This document shows positions 11,050 through 21,834 of a stretch of 64,000 nucleotides of DNA, one piece after another. How positions within the stretch are numbered: position 1 is the first letter of the stretch; each line of letters opens with the position of its first letter. The DNA comes from Salvator merianae (lineage: Eukaryota > Chordata > Lepidosauria > Squamata > Teiidae), in NCBI GenBank assembly GCA_003586115.2, contig QVOM02000090.1, positions 9,550,081 through 9,614,080 on the forward strand. The letters are read 5' to 3'. The notes below the pieces were generated by a model. It made no database searches, was not told where the DNA came from, and saw only the letters and a list, made by a program, of their open reading frames with translations. The position numbers and the translations under genes are program-made.

Positions 11050-11514
11050 ATTTATTTTTCCAGTAGCCACTGTAGCTTGAGTTCCAAGGGAGCTTGGAGA
11101 TGCACTTCTGAATCCCAGAAAGGCCACTACAATCAGCACTGATGTTAAGGGTCATGCTGAAGTCAGCCAATGTGTGATTTCAATTGTATTTAATTTTTTT
11201 AAAAAAAAATTGTACTGCAGGATGCAATGAATTGACTTTTAAAGATTAAGTTTCGACTGTCTCGAACATTTGTTTTTCAACTGCTTGAATTTACTGATCT
11301 ACAAACTTTGGTCCACTGCAGGTCAAAGCGAAGCCTTCAACTCTCCTGATCCCCCTCTCCTGATCCATGGGCCGCCCGGAGTATTCTGGAAGGGGTGAGC
11401 ATCAACTCACCACTTGGCTTTGATGTTCATAATGCCTAGCAAGGTGCTCTTTGATCAGATGTTGAAGTAAGCACTGTGTGACATGGTTACGATTACTCAA
11501 TACTGTTAAATATT
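11050..11514. other. Unique non-coding DNA
   Basis: Contains an A/T homopolymer junction near 11190-11210 and no recognisable gene. Confidence 0.5.
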
Positions 11515-11690
11515 GCAGCCTCCAACCCCAGACACACTTATCTGGGAGCAAATTTCATTGTCCTAGATGGGCCTTAACCGCTGAGCAGATCGGAGTAGCA
11601 TTGCACTCTAAATAAACAAACATCTGAGTGCATGCTTATTCAGACATAATTCTTACTGAGTTCGGTGGGATAGGCTTTCAGCTAATCTAT
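11515..11690. mobile_element. Degenerate palindromic squamate repeat
   Basis: The segment contains 'cacttatctgggagcaaat', 'gtagcattgcactctaaa', 'gcatgcttattcagacata' and 'cttactgagttcggtggga'. These are decayed forms of a very common reptile repeat in which a 'cttacctgggagtaag' motif and an 'acttctgagtagacatg' motif flank an 'attgaactcaatggg' motif. I recognise the repeat but cannot name its superfamily. Confidence 0.45.
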
Positions 11691-12238
11691 ATGGAACTGT
11701 ACAATACAATTATTACCAAGACTGAATTAATGCTATTTTCAGAAGCAAAGATGTGCCTATGTTTCTCTCTGCATTTTCCTGCTAGAATGGAAAACAAGCT
11801 GTTGCTACGGTCTTGTGGGGTTTTCTTTATGCATTAAAAAAAATGTATGGGGCAGCCATAACAAACAAAGTATCCTCCTGGTCTAACGAGGTTGCTGGAA
11901 AGAGAGAGTTAGAGCTGGCACCGTCTGTGAGCCCAGCATCAAGGACAGGATGGGCTGATGAAGTCTGAGTAGGTGCCACAGCTCGTAGCTTTGAAGTTCT
12001 AAGTACACAGTGCAAACGGACACGGGAACCCAGGCAGCGTATGCAGATTTTGCTCCATTACATCTCTGAGCCACGTTCTCCCTTTTCACTCCCAGCTACG
12101 GGAGACGCCAAAGCTGTTAAATATCAAGTGCATGCAACAGAAATCCCATAATCTGAGGGAATGGCCTGCATTCAAGGATCTGTCCAGAGAAATGAGAGAG
12201 AAATAAGTTCCATGCTCGGGAGGTGGCTGAGCAGAAAG
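11691..12238. other. Unique non-coding DNA
   Basis: No gene or family recognised. The 11827-12089 minus-strand frames have no domain. Confidence 0.5.
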
Positions 12239-12256
12239 AGGGAGGGAGGGAGGGAA

Positions 12257-12299
<43 letters not shown>

Positions 12300-12415
12300 A
12301 GGACAGAGTCATCAGCTGCTGCTGCTACCCTCTTGGGGGCCTTTTTCAGCATTTCATTTCTGCTTATCGCTTATATTTATAATCTATTCCTTAAATGTTC
12401 CAAATACAGATTTAT

Positions 12416-12452
<37 letters not shown>

Positions 12453-12505
12453 GCACATTTATACACACAGCCACACATATATCTATATGCGTGTGTGTGT
12501 GTATA

Positions 12506-12537
<32 letters not shown>

Positions 12538-12538
12538 C
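12239..12538. repeat. Microsatellite mosaic: (GGGA)n-(GA)n, (CA)n, (GT)n, (CT)n
   Basis: In order: GGGA units to about 12255, GA from about 12261 to 12295, 120 bases of unique DNA, CA from 12417 to 12450, GT from about 12490 to 12502, and CT from about 12510 to 12537. Purine strands at the start and pyrimidine strands at the end are complementary, so the two flanks could pair. Several reading frames of 60-157 residues here are only the translated repeats. Confidence 0.95.
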
Positions 12539-12544
12539 CCACAG

Positions 12545-13800
12545 CTCCTCAGGTTCCAAACTCAGCTTCCTAACTAATGCACTCCCATTCGCGCTTCTTC
12601 CCCAGCTGATTGGCTCGCGGAGTGTTCCAGCGCTGACAGTGCGAATACTTCTCACCATACTCAATCCTGCCCGGCCCGAACTCTGCCAGTTAGAACATTC
12701 CACTCCGATAAGTGTGGAAACGCCCATTCTTGATGGCTGCAATCCGCCCTGAGAAGTCAGAGCACAGGCTAAGGGATAAAAACATAAATGTTTCCAAGCT
12801 GCCTCACATCTAATCTCCTCCCAAACTCTTTTCTGTGTTCTGTATCCCACTTACGCAGAAGAGAAGATTGCAGCAGCGGGGTAGCTTGTAAGAAACCTAA
12901 AAAAAACAGCTGCTGTGCACAACTGTAAAAGATGCAGGCGCCCTCTTCTCTTTTTTCTTTACCAACCCGACACACAGTACACCGAATGGGTAGCTGGCAG
13001 CCTCTCTCCAGCTGTCCTTTCTCCCTGTCAGCACCTGCATGCTTGTGCGTGCAACTCAGAGACACCGTCCACTCCCCATCTCCATGCTGGGCTTGACTGT
13101 GAAGGCTACTGGTCTGCGACCCCTGGAGTCTACGGGAGATGGAGCCTCACCTCCCCAGCCCAGCTCATCAAATTATACCAGCGCTCAGCAGCTACGTGCG
13201 CACCAGGACGCCAGTCTCATCCTCCTCGCTTTTGTTCTGCTTTGCTTTGCTTTTGGCCGCTCCGCTGCCCTTCCCTCCTGCAAACCTCTTCCTTCCCCTT
13301 CCGCCTGATATCGGCGCGCAGTGCCGCGGGAAGAGCATCCCAGGCCACATCGGAATGTCCAACTTTTAACCATTCTGATAGGAAATGCCCAGCAGGCTGA
13401 GTCTTTCCTAGAAAATCAAGGGGAGGTCGGGAGGCATATGGTTGCTGTCTACCATGCTCCGGGTGACAGGGGCAACGCAGCAACTTCCTTCCCAGAAAAC
13501 AAAAAGGCTGCCTGTTCACTTGGGGGTAGGGGTGGGAGGGGGGGCCGGTGATCCCAGGCCAGGCCCTGCAGCAGAACCTCCTCTCTGACCCCATGACACA
13601 TGCCAGGGCACAGACCCCAGCCGGCTGCCTGCCTGTCAGGGGCACTCTGTTTTCTTTCTCTAGAGTGGCCTGTAAAAACAAAACAGAATCCTCCACATGG
13701 GAATCGAGCAAGGCAGCAGGCTTGCCTCTCCTTCCCTGCCAATAAGATGGGTGGACAAAAAATAAGAAATACATTTTAACTGGACAGGGTCTCTGCTGTC
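12545..13800. other. GC-rich, CpG-containing non-coding segment
   Basis: This 1.25 kb is clearly richer in G+C and CpG than its flanks, with CpG-bearing words such as 'attggctcgcggagtgttc' (near 12610) and 'gatatcggcgcgcagtgccg' (near 13308). Overlapping frames of 60-207 residues occur on both strands, as expected from GC-rich DNA with few stop codons. None shows a domain, and the 207-residue minus frame (13217-13840) is mostly proline/arginine/glycine-rich low-information sequence. It could be a weak CpG island or an untranslated or lncRNA exon, but no splice or promoter signal is decisive. Confidence 0.4.
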
Positions 13801-14281
13801 CTGCTCCAGTACTAGAAGCCCAGAAGGGTTCTAGGTTCACGCTGGACTGGTTTACCAGCCAGTGCAGAAAGATCCTAAAACAGTGTAGTCAATGAATAGC
13901 ATCAGAATACATACAGCCTAGAAACTATGAAGGGGCATCATGAGCCAAAAGAAAACAAAAGGTCCAATTTGGGTTAAACCATAGTAGTAAAGCAAAGTCT
14001 ATACTGTTTTTTGTCATTTCTTCTCAAGGAGATTTGAAGTGATCTGAAATGTCCTTGGAAAGTATCATCTGTTGTTATTGTTGCAGCTGGTGCTGTGCAA
14101 AGAGGTCACGTTATGAAGATGTGTGTTTTTCCACCTAATATGTAATCCTTTCCTTTTCAGGTTGATTGGGCAGGAGAGGTTGCCTGTTCACTGATCCTCT
14201 TACACAGCAGAAGAAAAGATATCAGAAGAGAAGAGGTGTGCTCACCATAATTCAGCTCATTAGAAACCAACTCACAGATCC
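13801..14281. other. Unique non-coding DNA
   Basis: Nothing recognised. The 'cctttccttttcag' string before 14161 looks like a 3' splice site, but no credible exon follows it. Confidence 0.5.
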
Positions 14282-14468
14282 CAGTCACACCTGGTCCACT
14301 TTTAGATTGAGCAATCACATCAGTGAAGTTATGTTTCCTTTCAGCATCACCTAACTCAAAAAAAAATCCACTTTTGTGTTAGATAATGTGGAAAGAAAGT
14401 GATTCGTCACTTTGCTGAAGTGTTCTTTCAAACCAAAAGTGGACTGGATTAAAACATTGGTGAGACTG
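14282..14468. mobile_element. MITE, 'cag(c/t)(t/c)acacct' family, copy 1
   Basis: The left end cagtcacacctggtccac and the right end 'ggactgg...ttggtgagactg' form an imperfect inverted repeat, with 'ccacttttag' and 'aaaagtgg' as subterminal partners. The middle 'gtgttagataatgtggaaag' matches 'gggttagataatgaggaagg' in the copy at 36666-36843, so the two are one family of about 180 bp. No coding capacity. Confidence 0.65.
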
Positions 14469-15376
14469 GGCCCATAGTGAATTGGAGAGCTTCCCTTTAT
14501 GGGGGAAATCAGGGATGCTCAAAGTGCAGCCCACGAGATGTTCTTGAACGTTTCAACAACCCCAGCCGGCCCGGATAACAGCAAGAAATGATGGGACCCA
14601 TAGTATGCATGGATGTATTTTATATAATAGAAACTCTTCCTTATGCAAATACAGGTTTCTCGTCAACAGTACAGGCACATTGGAATGCATAATTCTATCT
14701 AAAAGTCTGCACTTGAGAAGAATGCAATAGACCTAGCAATTAATGCCGGTGACATATAAATCGGGACCTTTTTTTTATCCATTCTTATGTGCCTGCAGGC
14801 ACAAAGAAGACATCAAGTCATGGTAAAAACTGGTTTTAATTTTGAGTGCATTAGAATTCAGGATCATCTGTCAGATCCTGTTATGCCTACAGCCACTGAG
14901 GACAGGCTGATGCAGAGCTGGACCTCAGGTTTCAATGGCATCATACAGGGCACTAAATTTAGAGATGCTATTCCTTTGTTTGGGGCTCTATCCAATCTAC
15001 TGTCCAATCTGCTAATGGCCTGTGTGAGTTTAGTATGAAAATCAGGGCAGAAACAAGGAGTTCCTGGGGTCAAGTCCCCAAACAGCCATGAAAGTTCATG
15101 TAAACTGAAAACTCCCTGGGACAAGCCCTTATCATGGCCTCAGGCATGAATATGACTCATTGGCTGTCTAGAAAAATCACTTGGTATAGTGTTCAAAGGG
15201 GCATCTGAGACTTCCTTCCTTCCTCCTCCCCCTCCTCCTCCTCCTCCTCCAGGATTTCAGACAGAGGAGTTCTCTCCCAGCATCATCTGAAAATGTTGGA
15301 GGTTGAATCTGAGCCCTTCTTAATGTGAGGCGATTGTATTTCCACTACAGTACAGCTTTCACCACAAAGAGACACT
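14469..15376. other. Unique DNA with a (CTC)n tract (15211-15251)
   Basis: Mostly ordinary sequence. At 15211-15251 a ttcc run passes into CTC trinucleotides. The 14787-15124 frames on both strands overlap without domain evidence. Confidence 0.55.
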
Positions 15377-15556
15377 GGCCCTTTCTGCACTTTGATGTAT
15401 TCCAGATTATATCTCAGAATAAGGACCTGCCATCTGCATGCTAGTGCAGACTATGGTAGACCCTGGGCAAGACCTTTCATAGTTTGCACTAGCATGTGCA
15501 TAGCAGGTCCCTATTCTGGGATATCATCCATAATAAGGCCAAGTGCAGAAAGGGCC
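15377..15556. mobile_element. Foldback MITE (180 bp, nearly complete palindrome)
   Basis: The left arm 'ggccctttctgcactt' mirrors the right end 'aagtgcagaaagggcc'. The interior arms also mirror: 'cagattatatctcagaata' against 'tattctgggatatcatcc', and 'gcatgctagtgcagactatg' against 'catagtttgcactagcatgt'. Nearly the whole element can fold into one hairpin. A relative of its left arm occurs near 50680-50760 ('ggattatatcccagaagagc'), and an element with similar termini lies at 46366-46502. No target duplication was evident. Confidence 0.8.
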
Positions 15557-16317
15557 ATAGAATGTTGCCTTGAACTGCATTCATCATTGGTTTATTTGCC
15601 TCAGTTCTGTCTACAGTGTCTGCAGCAGATGTCAGGATTCTTCCCCCAGTTTTATCCAGAGATGGACTGACTGAACCTCAAGATAAGGAACTGGTTTGTC
15701 TTGCTCACTCCTAAGTGCAAACAAAAGCATTCACTTCTCAAAGTGCCTCACAAACTAAAAAGTATAGCATCTTGGGACATTGGTTTTTCTCCAGAATTTG
15801 GGATGCAGTTCTTTAGCAACCTGTGCTTATAGGAAGCTATTTTTACTGTAAGGTGTGTAAAATACCCCACAAAAACACAAAAAAAGCATCCAACGGAAAG
15901 TGAGATCATGTTTGTGGTTTACATAATGAAGGAGGAGGAGGATAGAGGGAGAGGGCCAGAATCACAGAAACATTTCCTGTGATTTACTTACAGGGCTGCC
16001 AATCTTTCGAGCGACGACCATGGCAGTTTCCTCTTTCGGCCCAAAGAATCCTGCACAGAAGCATTGCTCCCTGCAAATGACCTTTCCTTGGCTTCTTGTC
16101 TGCTCACTGTGCTCTTGTCTGCCAGTTCCCCAAGCCCTGGGAAACCCGGGGCTACATTTTAACTCATCTCCCCTTATCTGCTTGACTAACTGTCAGCCTG
16201 GCACATCCTCCTGCTTGTGATGAAGGGTCTAATTAGTGCCTGTATTTTTATCATCCCCCCTCCCCCCCATTGTCACCTCGCCGTGCCCCTCCCCCCCATC
16301 CAGCCTGCTTTAAAAGG
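15557..16317. other. Unique non-coding DNA with short C-rich runs
   Basis: Contains ctcccccc-type runs at about 16253-16300. The 15950-16250 stretch is non-repetitive and balanced in composition ('ggtctaattagtgcctgta' from 16226) and could be a weakly conserved block. No gene recognised. Confidence 0.45.
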
Positions 16318-16385
16318 GAGGGAAGGAAGGAGGAAAAGGAAGAGAGAGAGAGAGAAAGAGAAAGAGAAAGAGAAGGAGAAAAGAA
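16318..16385. repeat. GA-rich low-complexity tract
   Basis: GGAA units pass into GAGAGA and GAAAGA units. The lysine/glutamate run in the overlapping frame is only the repeat. Confidence 0.9.
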
Positions 16386-17020
16386 TAAGGGTCAGGAAGT
16401 CTGAGGCAAGCTTCAAACGCCCCTCAATAGATGTAGATATATATGGAAGCAAACTCTGCATCAACAGTCAAAGAGGGTTGCTTTTGTTGCTGTTGCCTTA
16501 AAATGGCCAAGGCATCAACTCATTTGTTGATTCCTATCCAATTCATCAGCCAAAAGGTCCTCAGAAATGCCATCATTTTTTCCTTCATTCAAACCAGTCT
16601 CTGCCCTCAAGGTTGCAATGGTCAACACATGGCACATAAGGAAGAAAAAGAAGGAGGAAGGAGGAAGGAACGAGGTGGCTGGTGTTAAGGGATGAGTGTA
16701 GAAATGCCCAGAAGGGGTATGAGCTGGTCTGGAGTGTATCTGGTGCACCCTTGGGTCCTAGGAACCACTGGAAATAAAGCTATGGAGTTTATAATGTTCT
16801 GCTGAAAGGGATAATAGAATTGAGGTGATTTAATGGAAAGGACAGCTGTAGGTGAATCAAAAGCAGGTGAGCAAGAGCTCCCATCCCCAGTGGTCTTGTT
16901 CACTAGACAATATACAAGAAAATCCTACAGTTTCCCCCATTGCTTTTGAGACACCAGCACCATCCCAGAATTTCTAGTCTCAGACCCAGTCACCTGCCTC
17001 TAGTAGGGAGAGCAAAGTGA
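16386..17020. other. Unique non-coding DNA
   Basis: A short purine-rich stretch lies at about 16640-16675. Nothing else recognised. Confidence 0.5.
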
Positions 17021-17192
17021 TCATGGAATCATAGAACCATAGAGTGGGAAGGGACCTCCAGGGCCATTGGCTCCAACCCCATGTTCAATGAAGAATTCAC
17101 TAATCCATCCCAGACAGATGTCTCTCCAGCCTCTCATGAAGACTTCCCGTGAAGGAGAGCTCACCACCTCCTGTGGCAACCTGTTCCATTGA
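17021..17192 (-). mobile_element. CR1-type LINE fragment (minus strand)
   Basis: The start 'atcatagaaccatagagtgg' followed by 'gggacctccagggcc' and later 'caccacctcctgtggcaacc' and 'ctgttccattga' is the reverse complement of a CR1 3' region ('ggaacaggctgcc...ggtggtgag...gactctatgattcta' type). It ends abruptly at 17192, where a different repeat begins. Confidence 0.75.
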
Positions 17193-17195
17193 CTG

Positions 17196-17256
17196 ATTTA
17201 TATTTCTATCCCACCCTATACCCAAAGGTTTCGAGGTGGGCCACAATAAAATACAG
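17196..17256 (-). mobile_element. Interspersed-repeat tail ('tatcccaccctat...ggtgggccaca')
   Basis: 'tttctatcccaccctatacc' followed by 'caaaggtttcgaggtgggcc' is the reverse complement of a common squamate SINE/LINE 3' tail, and is the same tail seen at 55752-55820. It interrupts or abuts the CR1 fragment at 17021-17192. Confidence 0.6.
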
Positions 17257-17284
17257 GCAAAGCTCCCGAGACTTTTGTCTCCTC

Positions 17285-17515
17285 TTCATTCTTCTCAGGA
17301 GAGATGATTCACAGCATTCTCGTGGCAGTTGAAGAGGGGAAGGGCCATGGCTGGGAGCAAGATGGTAGAGCAGCCCAACCTGCTGTCTCTTCTCTTTTTC
17401 CCTCAGGCAAGATGGCTCATAGCTTTCCAGTAGCAGCTGGAGGAGGGAGGGGGTGCTGTTGGGAGCAGGGTGGCAGAACAACCCAGCCTACTGTCTCTTC
17501 TCTCCTCTCCTTGGG
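17285..17515. repeat. Degenerate tandem duplication, about 115 bp x 2
   Basis: The blocks 'ggcagttgaagaggggaagg...gggagcaagatggtagagca...cctgctgtctcttctct' and 'agcagctggaggagggaggg...gggagcagggtggcagaaca...cctactgtctcttctct' are aligned repeats of one another with many substitutions. Both strands carry short open frames through it as a result. Confidence 0.65.
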
Positions 17516-18267
17516 GATTGTTAGATTCTGCTGATTGACGCTAAGTAAAGAACTTCTACTTGGAATTTTGACTTGGACATTCCAGAGCTGTTAAATATTT
17601 ATTTACCTACAATGACGCCTCTGCAGCTAACTACATATCCCTTAATGATTCAGATGGATGGATGAATAGATTAGGTAGTATCCAGACATCACAGTGACAC
17701 TGGTGGATGGCCCCAATCCCATGGTTTGATGATTTCTGTGGCCAGCCTGCTGCGTTTAATACAGGGAAAAAAGACTCAATTTTCTACGTAGCCCAAAGAG
17801 AGAAACGAATACACCTGTGCTGGAGAGAACCTTAAGTCTCACAGGAGAGAGTCTCTGGATTCGTGGGATGACAATACGAGCCATGCACAAAGCACATCCT
17901 GCTCAGGTGTGAGCCAGAAAGAACTTTGAGAGACTTCAAACAACTCAGGAAATAGAAAAGTTCAGGTCCGTTTAATAGCAAAGGAGACGTCAGATCAGTT
18001 TTGCCATTAGCAGGTAAAAGCCATTATCTCTAAATGGGGCAGTATTCTTGCATCAGTGGGAAATGAGCAGGATAGATTAATGGAGAAAGGGATGGAGAAC
18101 AGTGCAGAAAGCACAAGGGGGAGGACGAGAGTACAGAGGAAAGTGGAGGAAAATGTCATTTTATTGTCCTACGGAGCTGCCTGGAAGAGCAGTGAGATGA
18201 GAAATAGTTTTGAAGACATCACAGGACCTGCAGACAACCTACCTCTGCTTTCACGCAGCCCAGCAGT
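17516..18267. other. Unique non-coding DNA
   Basis: No gene or repeat family recognised. The plus frame 18056-18292 has no domain. Confidence 0.5.
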
Positions 18268-18635
18268 GCTATTTAAGGATGTGCCTGCATGAAATCCACA
18301 TTTTTAATTCGCGGTCCAAGTGAAAAACCGTATTTTCGCTTCGTCAGCAAATTGCGACGTCGAAAAAATGATTTTTCATGTTCATTTTTTGCAGTTGTTG
18401 TGATGTTTTCCCCACTGAAAGTGTCCTATTCGTGGGTTAAAAGAGAGCGAAAATGCAAATACTCGATCAAACATTCCATTTTCATGAGGGTAGGGCCTGA
18501 TTCATTTCGATCGAACTCTAAAAATGGGGGAAAGCATGTTTTCGATTTGATTCAAATATCCATGAATGCAAAATATTCGATTCAATGTTTGAATGCAAAA
18601 AATAAAATTAAAATTCCACATCTCCAGGATCTTTC
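18268..18635. mobile_element. hAT-like MITE, second copy of the 4656-4996 family
   Basis: It begins 'taaggatgtgcctgcatga', contains 'ccccactgaaagtgtcc', 'attcgtgggttaaaagaga' and 'tcatttcgatcgaactc', and closes near 'ccacatctccagg'. The middle aligns with 'ccactgaaaaaagtcc...ttcatgggcaaagaca' in the 4656 copy. The CG-containing 'ttcgat' words give it more CpG than its flanks, as in younger MITEs. Confidence 0.6.
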
Positions 18636-19219
18636 ATTTTTGGCCTTTGGAGCATTTGGAGGTCCCCTGTGTGCGCTTTGGAGCCGGCCTGAGGTCTGTC
18701 CTAGAAGAGGCTATCCTAATGCAGCCCTGTTCCATGCCAGGAGCAATCTGTCACAGACTGGGACACATTGCCTATCCTGAACCAGAGTGTCCCACTCCAA
18801 TCCGGGTTAGTTAGGGGGCAGTGCGGACAACAGGCTAAGTCCTTAAGAGACCCTAGCCCTAAATCAGCATATGCATTATATACAGGTGCCGTACACCAAC
18901 CAACCAGGTTTGCCAAGGCTATCCCAAACTGCAAAGCCTTTAAAGTTGGCCAACAGCCTTCTGGACTATGGAAGAAGGATTTCAGAAGGTGATGAGGTTG
19001 GCACGGAAGTAAAATCCCGTGCTTTGCAAACCTATCTGTCCCATCGCGCTCCTTCGGCACCTTCCTGCTGTGTCTCTGCAGAATGCCTTTCTATGCTCCG
19101 TGGGCTTGGTGCCATCCTCTCAGACACAAAGGCCTTTGTGCCAGAGGACCAGGCGGGCAACCCAAAATGTACCCCCCCCTCCCTCCCTCCCTCCTGCTCT
19201 TTCTCCTTTGGATTTTGAG
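18636..19219. other. Unique non-coding DNA
   Basis: Overlapping frames on both strands (18716-19060 and others) show no domain. Nothing else recognised. Confidence 0.5.
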
Positions 19220-19410
19220 GTCAAATTATGACTGGGCCAGTTGCTCTTTGCTGCCTCATTTGAATATTCAGTGAGCGCCACAAAGATTAGCATTTTCCTC
19301 CAGTGCCGCTCTGAATATTTGCCCACAAACTCTCCGTTAATGAGCACAGACAAGTGCTGGTAAGTGGCAGGACGCATTAAGTCCGGAGTCAATCAAAGGA
19401 CACAGAGCCG
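19220..19410. promoter_or_regulatory. Candidate conserved non-coding element
   Basis: Non-repetitive sequence with embedded TTTGAATATTCA-like, 'acaaagattagc' and 'ctccgttaatgagc' words, directly beside a CpG-rich segment. The 'acaaag' and 'attagc' cores resemble SOX/TCF and homeodomain sites. The texture suggests a developmental enhancer; conservation has not been tested. Confidence 0.4.
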
Positions 19411-19900
19411 CCCTTCGGCACCGCCGCCAGGCCCATCTGACTTAAATCCCAAACTGGTGGCTTTTGCAGGCCCTTGCCTGCCACGCACCTCCCTCCCTTT
19501 TCCCTGCCACCCCACCCACACGCCGCGCCCCCTCCTCTCTGCCTTGACCCACTTGGGGGCATGAAAAAAAAAAACTGGTACTGAGAAACCTGCCAACTGC
19601 TTTAGACTCCGGAGCAGAGGCTGCCACTCTCGACAGCTCCGGGATTTGCTCGTCGCGGCGGGCACAGGGGTGGGGAGGGGGCGCGCGCGGGCACTTGGCT
19701 TGCTAATGACCGCGTTGCTCATTTTCACATTGCAGGCGTGCGCTGGCAAGGTCGCAGCCAACAAAGGGCAGCCGGCAGCCGCTGCTGGCAAAAGGGGATG
19801 CGTGGTGGCTAGAAAAGCGCGGCCGGGGAAGCCTTCTAAACACCTTGGAGCGGGCGCGATGCCTCTGAAGTCTGAGGTGTGCTGACAGCGAGGTGCTGAA
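19380..19900. promoter_or_regulatory. CpG-rich segment (possible CpG island)
   Basis: CpG dinucleotides are frequent (for example 'cgctcg'-, 'gtcgcggcgggc'- and 'gcgcgcgcgggc'-like words at 19650-19690) and G+C is well above that of the surrounding DNA. Overlapping open frames on both strands (132 and 79 residues) reflect GC-richness. It may be a promoter-associated island of an unannotated transcript or an orphan island. No TATA box or splice donor stands out. Confidence 0.45.
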
Positions 19901-21834
19901 GTTGCACTTTTAAGGCCTGTCAGTCAGCATTAGCGCATCTCCCCGGAGTGGCAGGAGCCAACCCCTCACAGTCCCGTCTGGGCAGAGCAGCTGGTGGGAG
20001 GGGGCAGGTGGAGGAGCGAAAGCAGAGCTTGTCAGTTCTCCCCTCTGTCTCTCCTCTGGTTCTTTCTGAAGAATGAAGGGGCAACAGGCATCACGAGGAA
20101 AGGCTGAGTTTGACAGGGCTGGGCCTGCAGACCCGAGCACAGGAAAACCCTTCAGGGCCGGTGGTGGGGGTGGCGGAGGGCCACCTCTGCACCACAGTGA
20201 GCTGACACCTGTTTTTAGCAATCCAACATCCATGCTTTGGCAAACAACACAGGGCACTGAAACATAATGCAGTGGGCTTCCAGCTGAAGCCTGGCTGCTC
20301 TGGAGACACTTTTGCAGAGCATTTTAATTTCACCATGTCCACAGTTTACTGTGGCGCACCCCAGACTTTCTGGCCTCCCTCCACCATGGTTTTCCTTGAA
20401 CTGTATGCACTGTGTGTGTGTATACATAACTGCTGCAAGAATCTGAACAGCGAAAGCTGGAAACCTGAATAAATTGGCTCAGGGTGACATTTGAGTCTGT
20501 AGCCAAGCTCAGGGCTTTAGACTAGGCACAGTCCACTGCAAAGAAAGGGGAGCTATTGGATTTCTGCTCCATCATCAATCATAATGCATCCAGCGGCTGG
20601 ACCAGGCAACCTGGTTCATCAAGCCCACGGTTGTTTCTCCCAGAAGTGGCCTCAACCTGATATGTCTGCAGGAGTTGAAAGTTTCTCAACGTTTACGGAA
20701 ACTGTTCTTTCTCGGTTCTTATCTCTGCCTTAAGAGCTTTAAAAAGGAAAGAAAAGAAAAGAAGGACATATCAGACTCTGAAACCTTAAATATTTATATG
20801 GAATTATGCACCCTACTTATTCTATATTCCAGACCCAGTCTAGCAGAGACATCGCAAATTGTAATGGATTTAATAAAAGGGATCATATTTCATAATTCAG
20901 CAGGAAAGCGTTTGCACTGTATTGTCCTCAGATGCAGCTAAGAATAGCAAAGTTTCTCATGTGAGCAGATTGCCTCGAGAGTAAGAGTGTTCAACTTCTA
21001 CAGCCGTTCTCCTCTTACAAAGTCTGGACAAAGTGTTTCTGTTCTAATGTGTTGGCCACTGGGCACTCAGACATTACACCCAGCTCATGCAATCTGTGGT
21101 AACATCTCCCTGTTCCCTTTTCAGGGAATTTAGATGATTCCAGATATCTAGGGAGGAGATGCTCTGTTTCAAGTATTTATTTGTTTAGTTAGTTATTTTA
21201 GGGATCTGGACAGAAAAGGTATTTGCTTGGCAACTTCTAGCTGTTCTTTTTTCCTGTCTATATTGATTCTGGATTTTCTGGGTGAAATGCAAACACTTTT
21301 TTTTTGGTGGGCATTCTCTCATAATCTCAGCTAAGTAAGAATGCAATTTGAGTACTTTCAGAGCCGCTGTGTAAAGTAGCTGCAAAAGTACTAGGCTACA
21401 GGAGTATCCACACCTATTGCGCGGGCCCATCTTCTGCCTTGAGGATCAAGAAGCAAAGTTCTGCCTTTGCAGTACTTGGCTGGCTGCTGAGATTGGTACT
21501 TACTTATTGCACTCTGAGAACCAAGATACACTGTGTGTGCTGCAATCCTTCAAACAGATACCAACGTGACCTCTAAATTTGTTCTATATGTGCAGAGGGA
21601 GAAAACCTACTGTTCCACGAATGGATGGGTAGCTGGTGAATCACTCTAAAGCCAGACTTTTCCAAATTAGTTTTTGTTTCGTTTTGTTTTTGGATGTTGC
21701 ATAATGAATGACATTAAGTCTCCAGCAAGTCGTGATCCAAGTTCTCCCAAATTAACTTTGCATCCAGGACAGCTTGGAACAACTTCCTCATGCTCTTGGC
21801 TTTAGAGTGCTGAGAATCAGTAGATTGGCACACA
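19901..21834. other. Unique non-coding DNA, no gene recognised
   Basis: About 1.9 kb. GC content falls from the CpG-rich segment into AT-rich DNA. Frames of 60-115 residues on both strands at 19910-20470 have no domain. No known repeat identified, apart from short gtgtgt and purine runs. Confidence 0.5.

Noticed and set aside
12297..12850. 151- and 157-residue opposed frames
   Set aside because: Large parts are translated CA, GT and CT repeats.
13217..13840. 207-residue minus-strand frame as a gene
   Set aside because: No domain, no splice context, overlapped by open frames on the other strand. GC-rich composition explains it.
14147..14181. 3' splice site and exon at about 14161
   Set aside because: A polypyrimidine-AG string is present, but the following frame has no domain and runs into a MITE.
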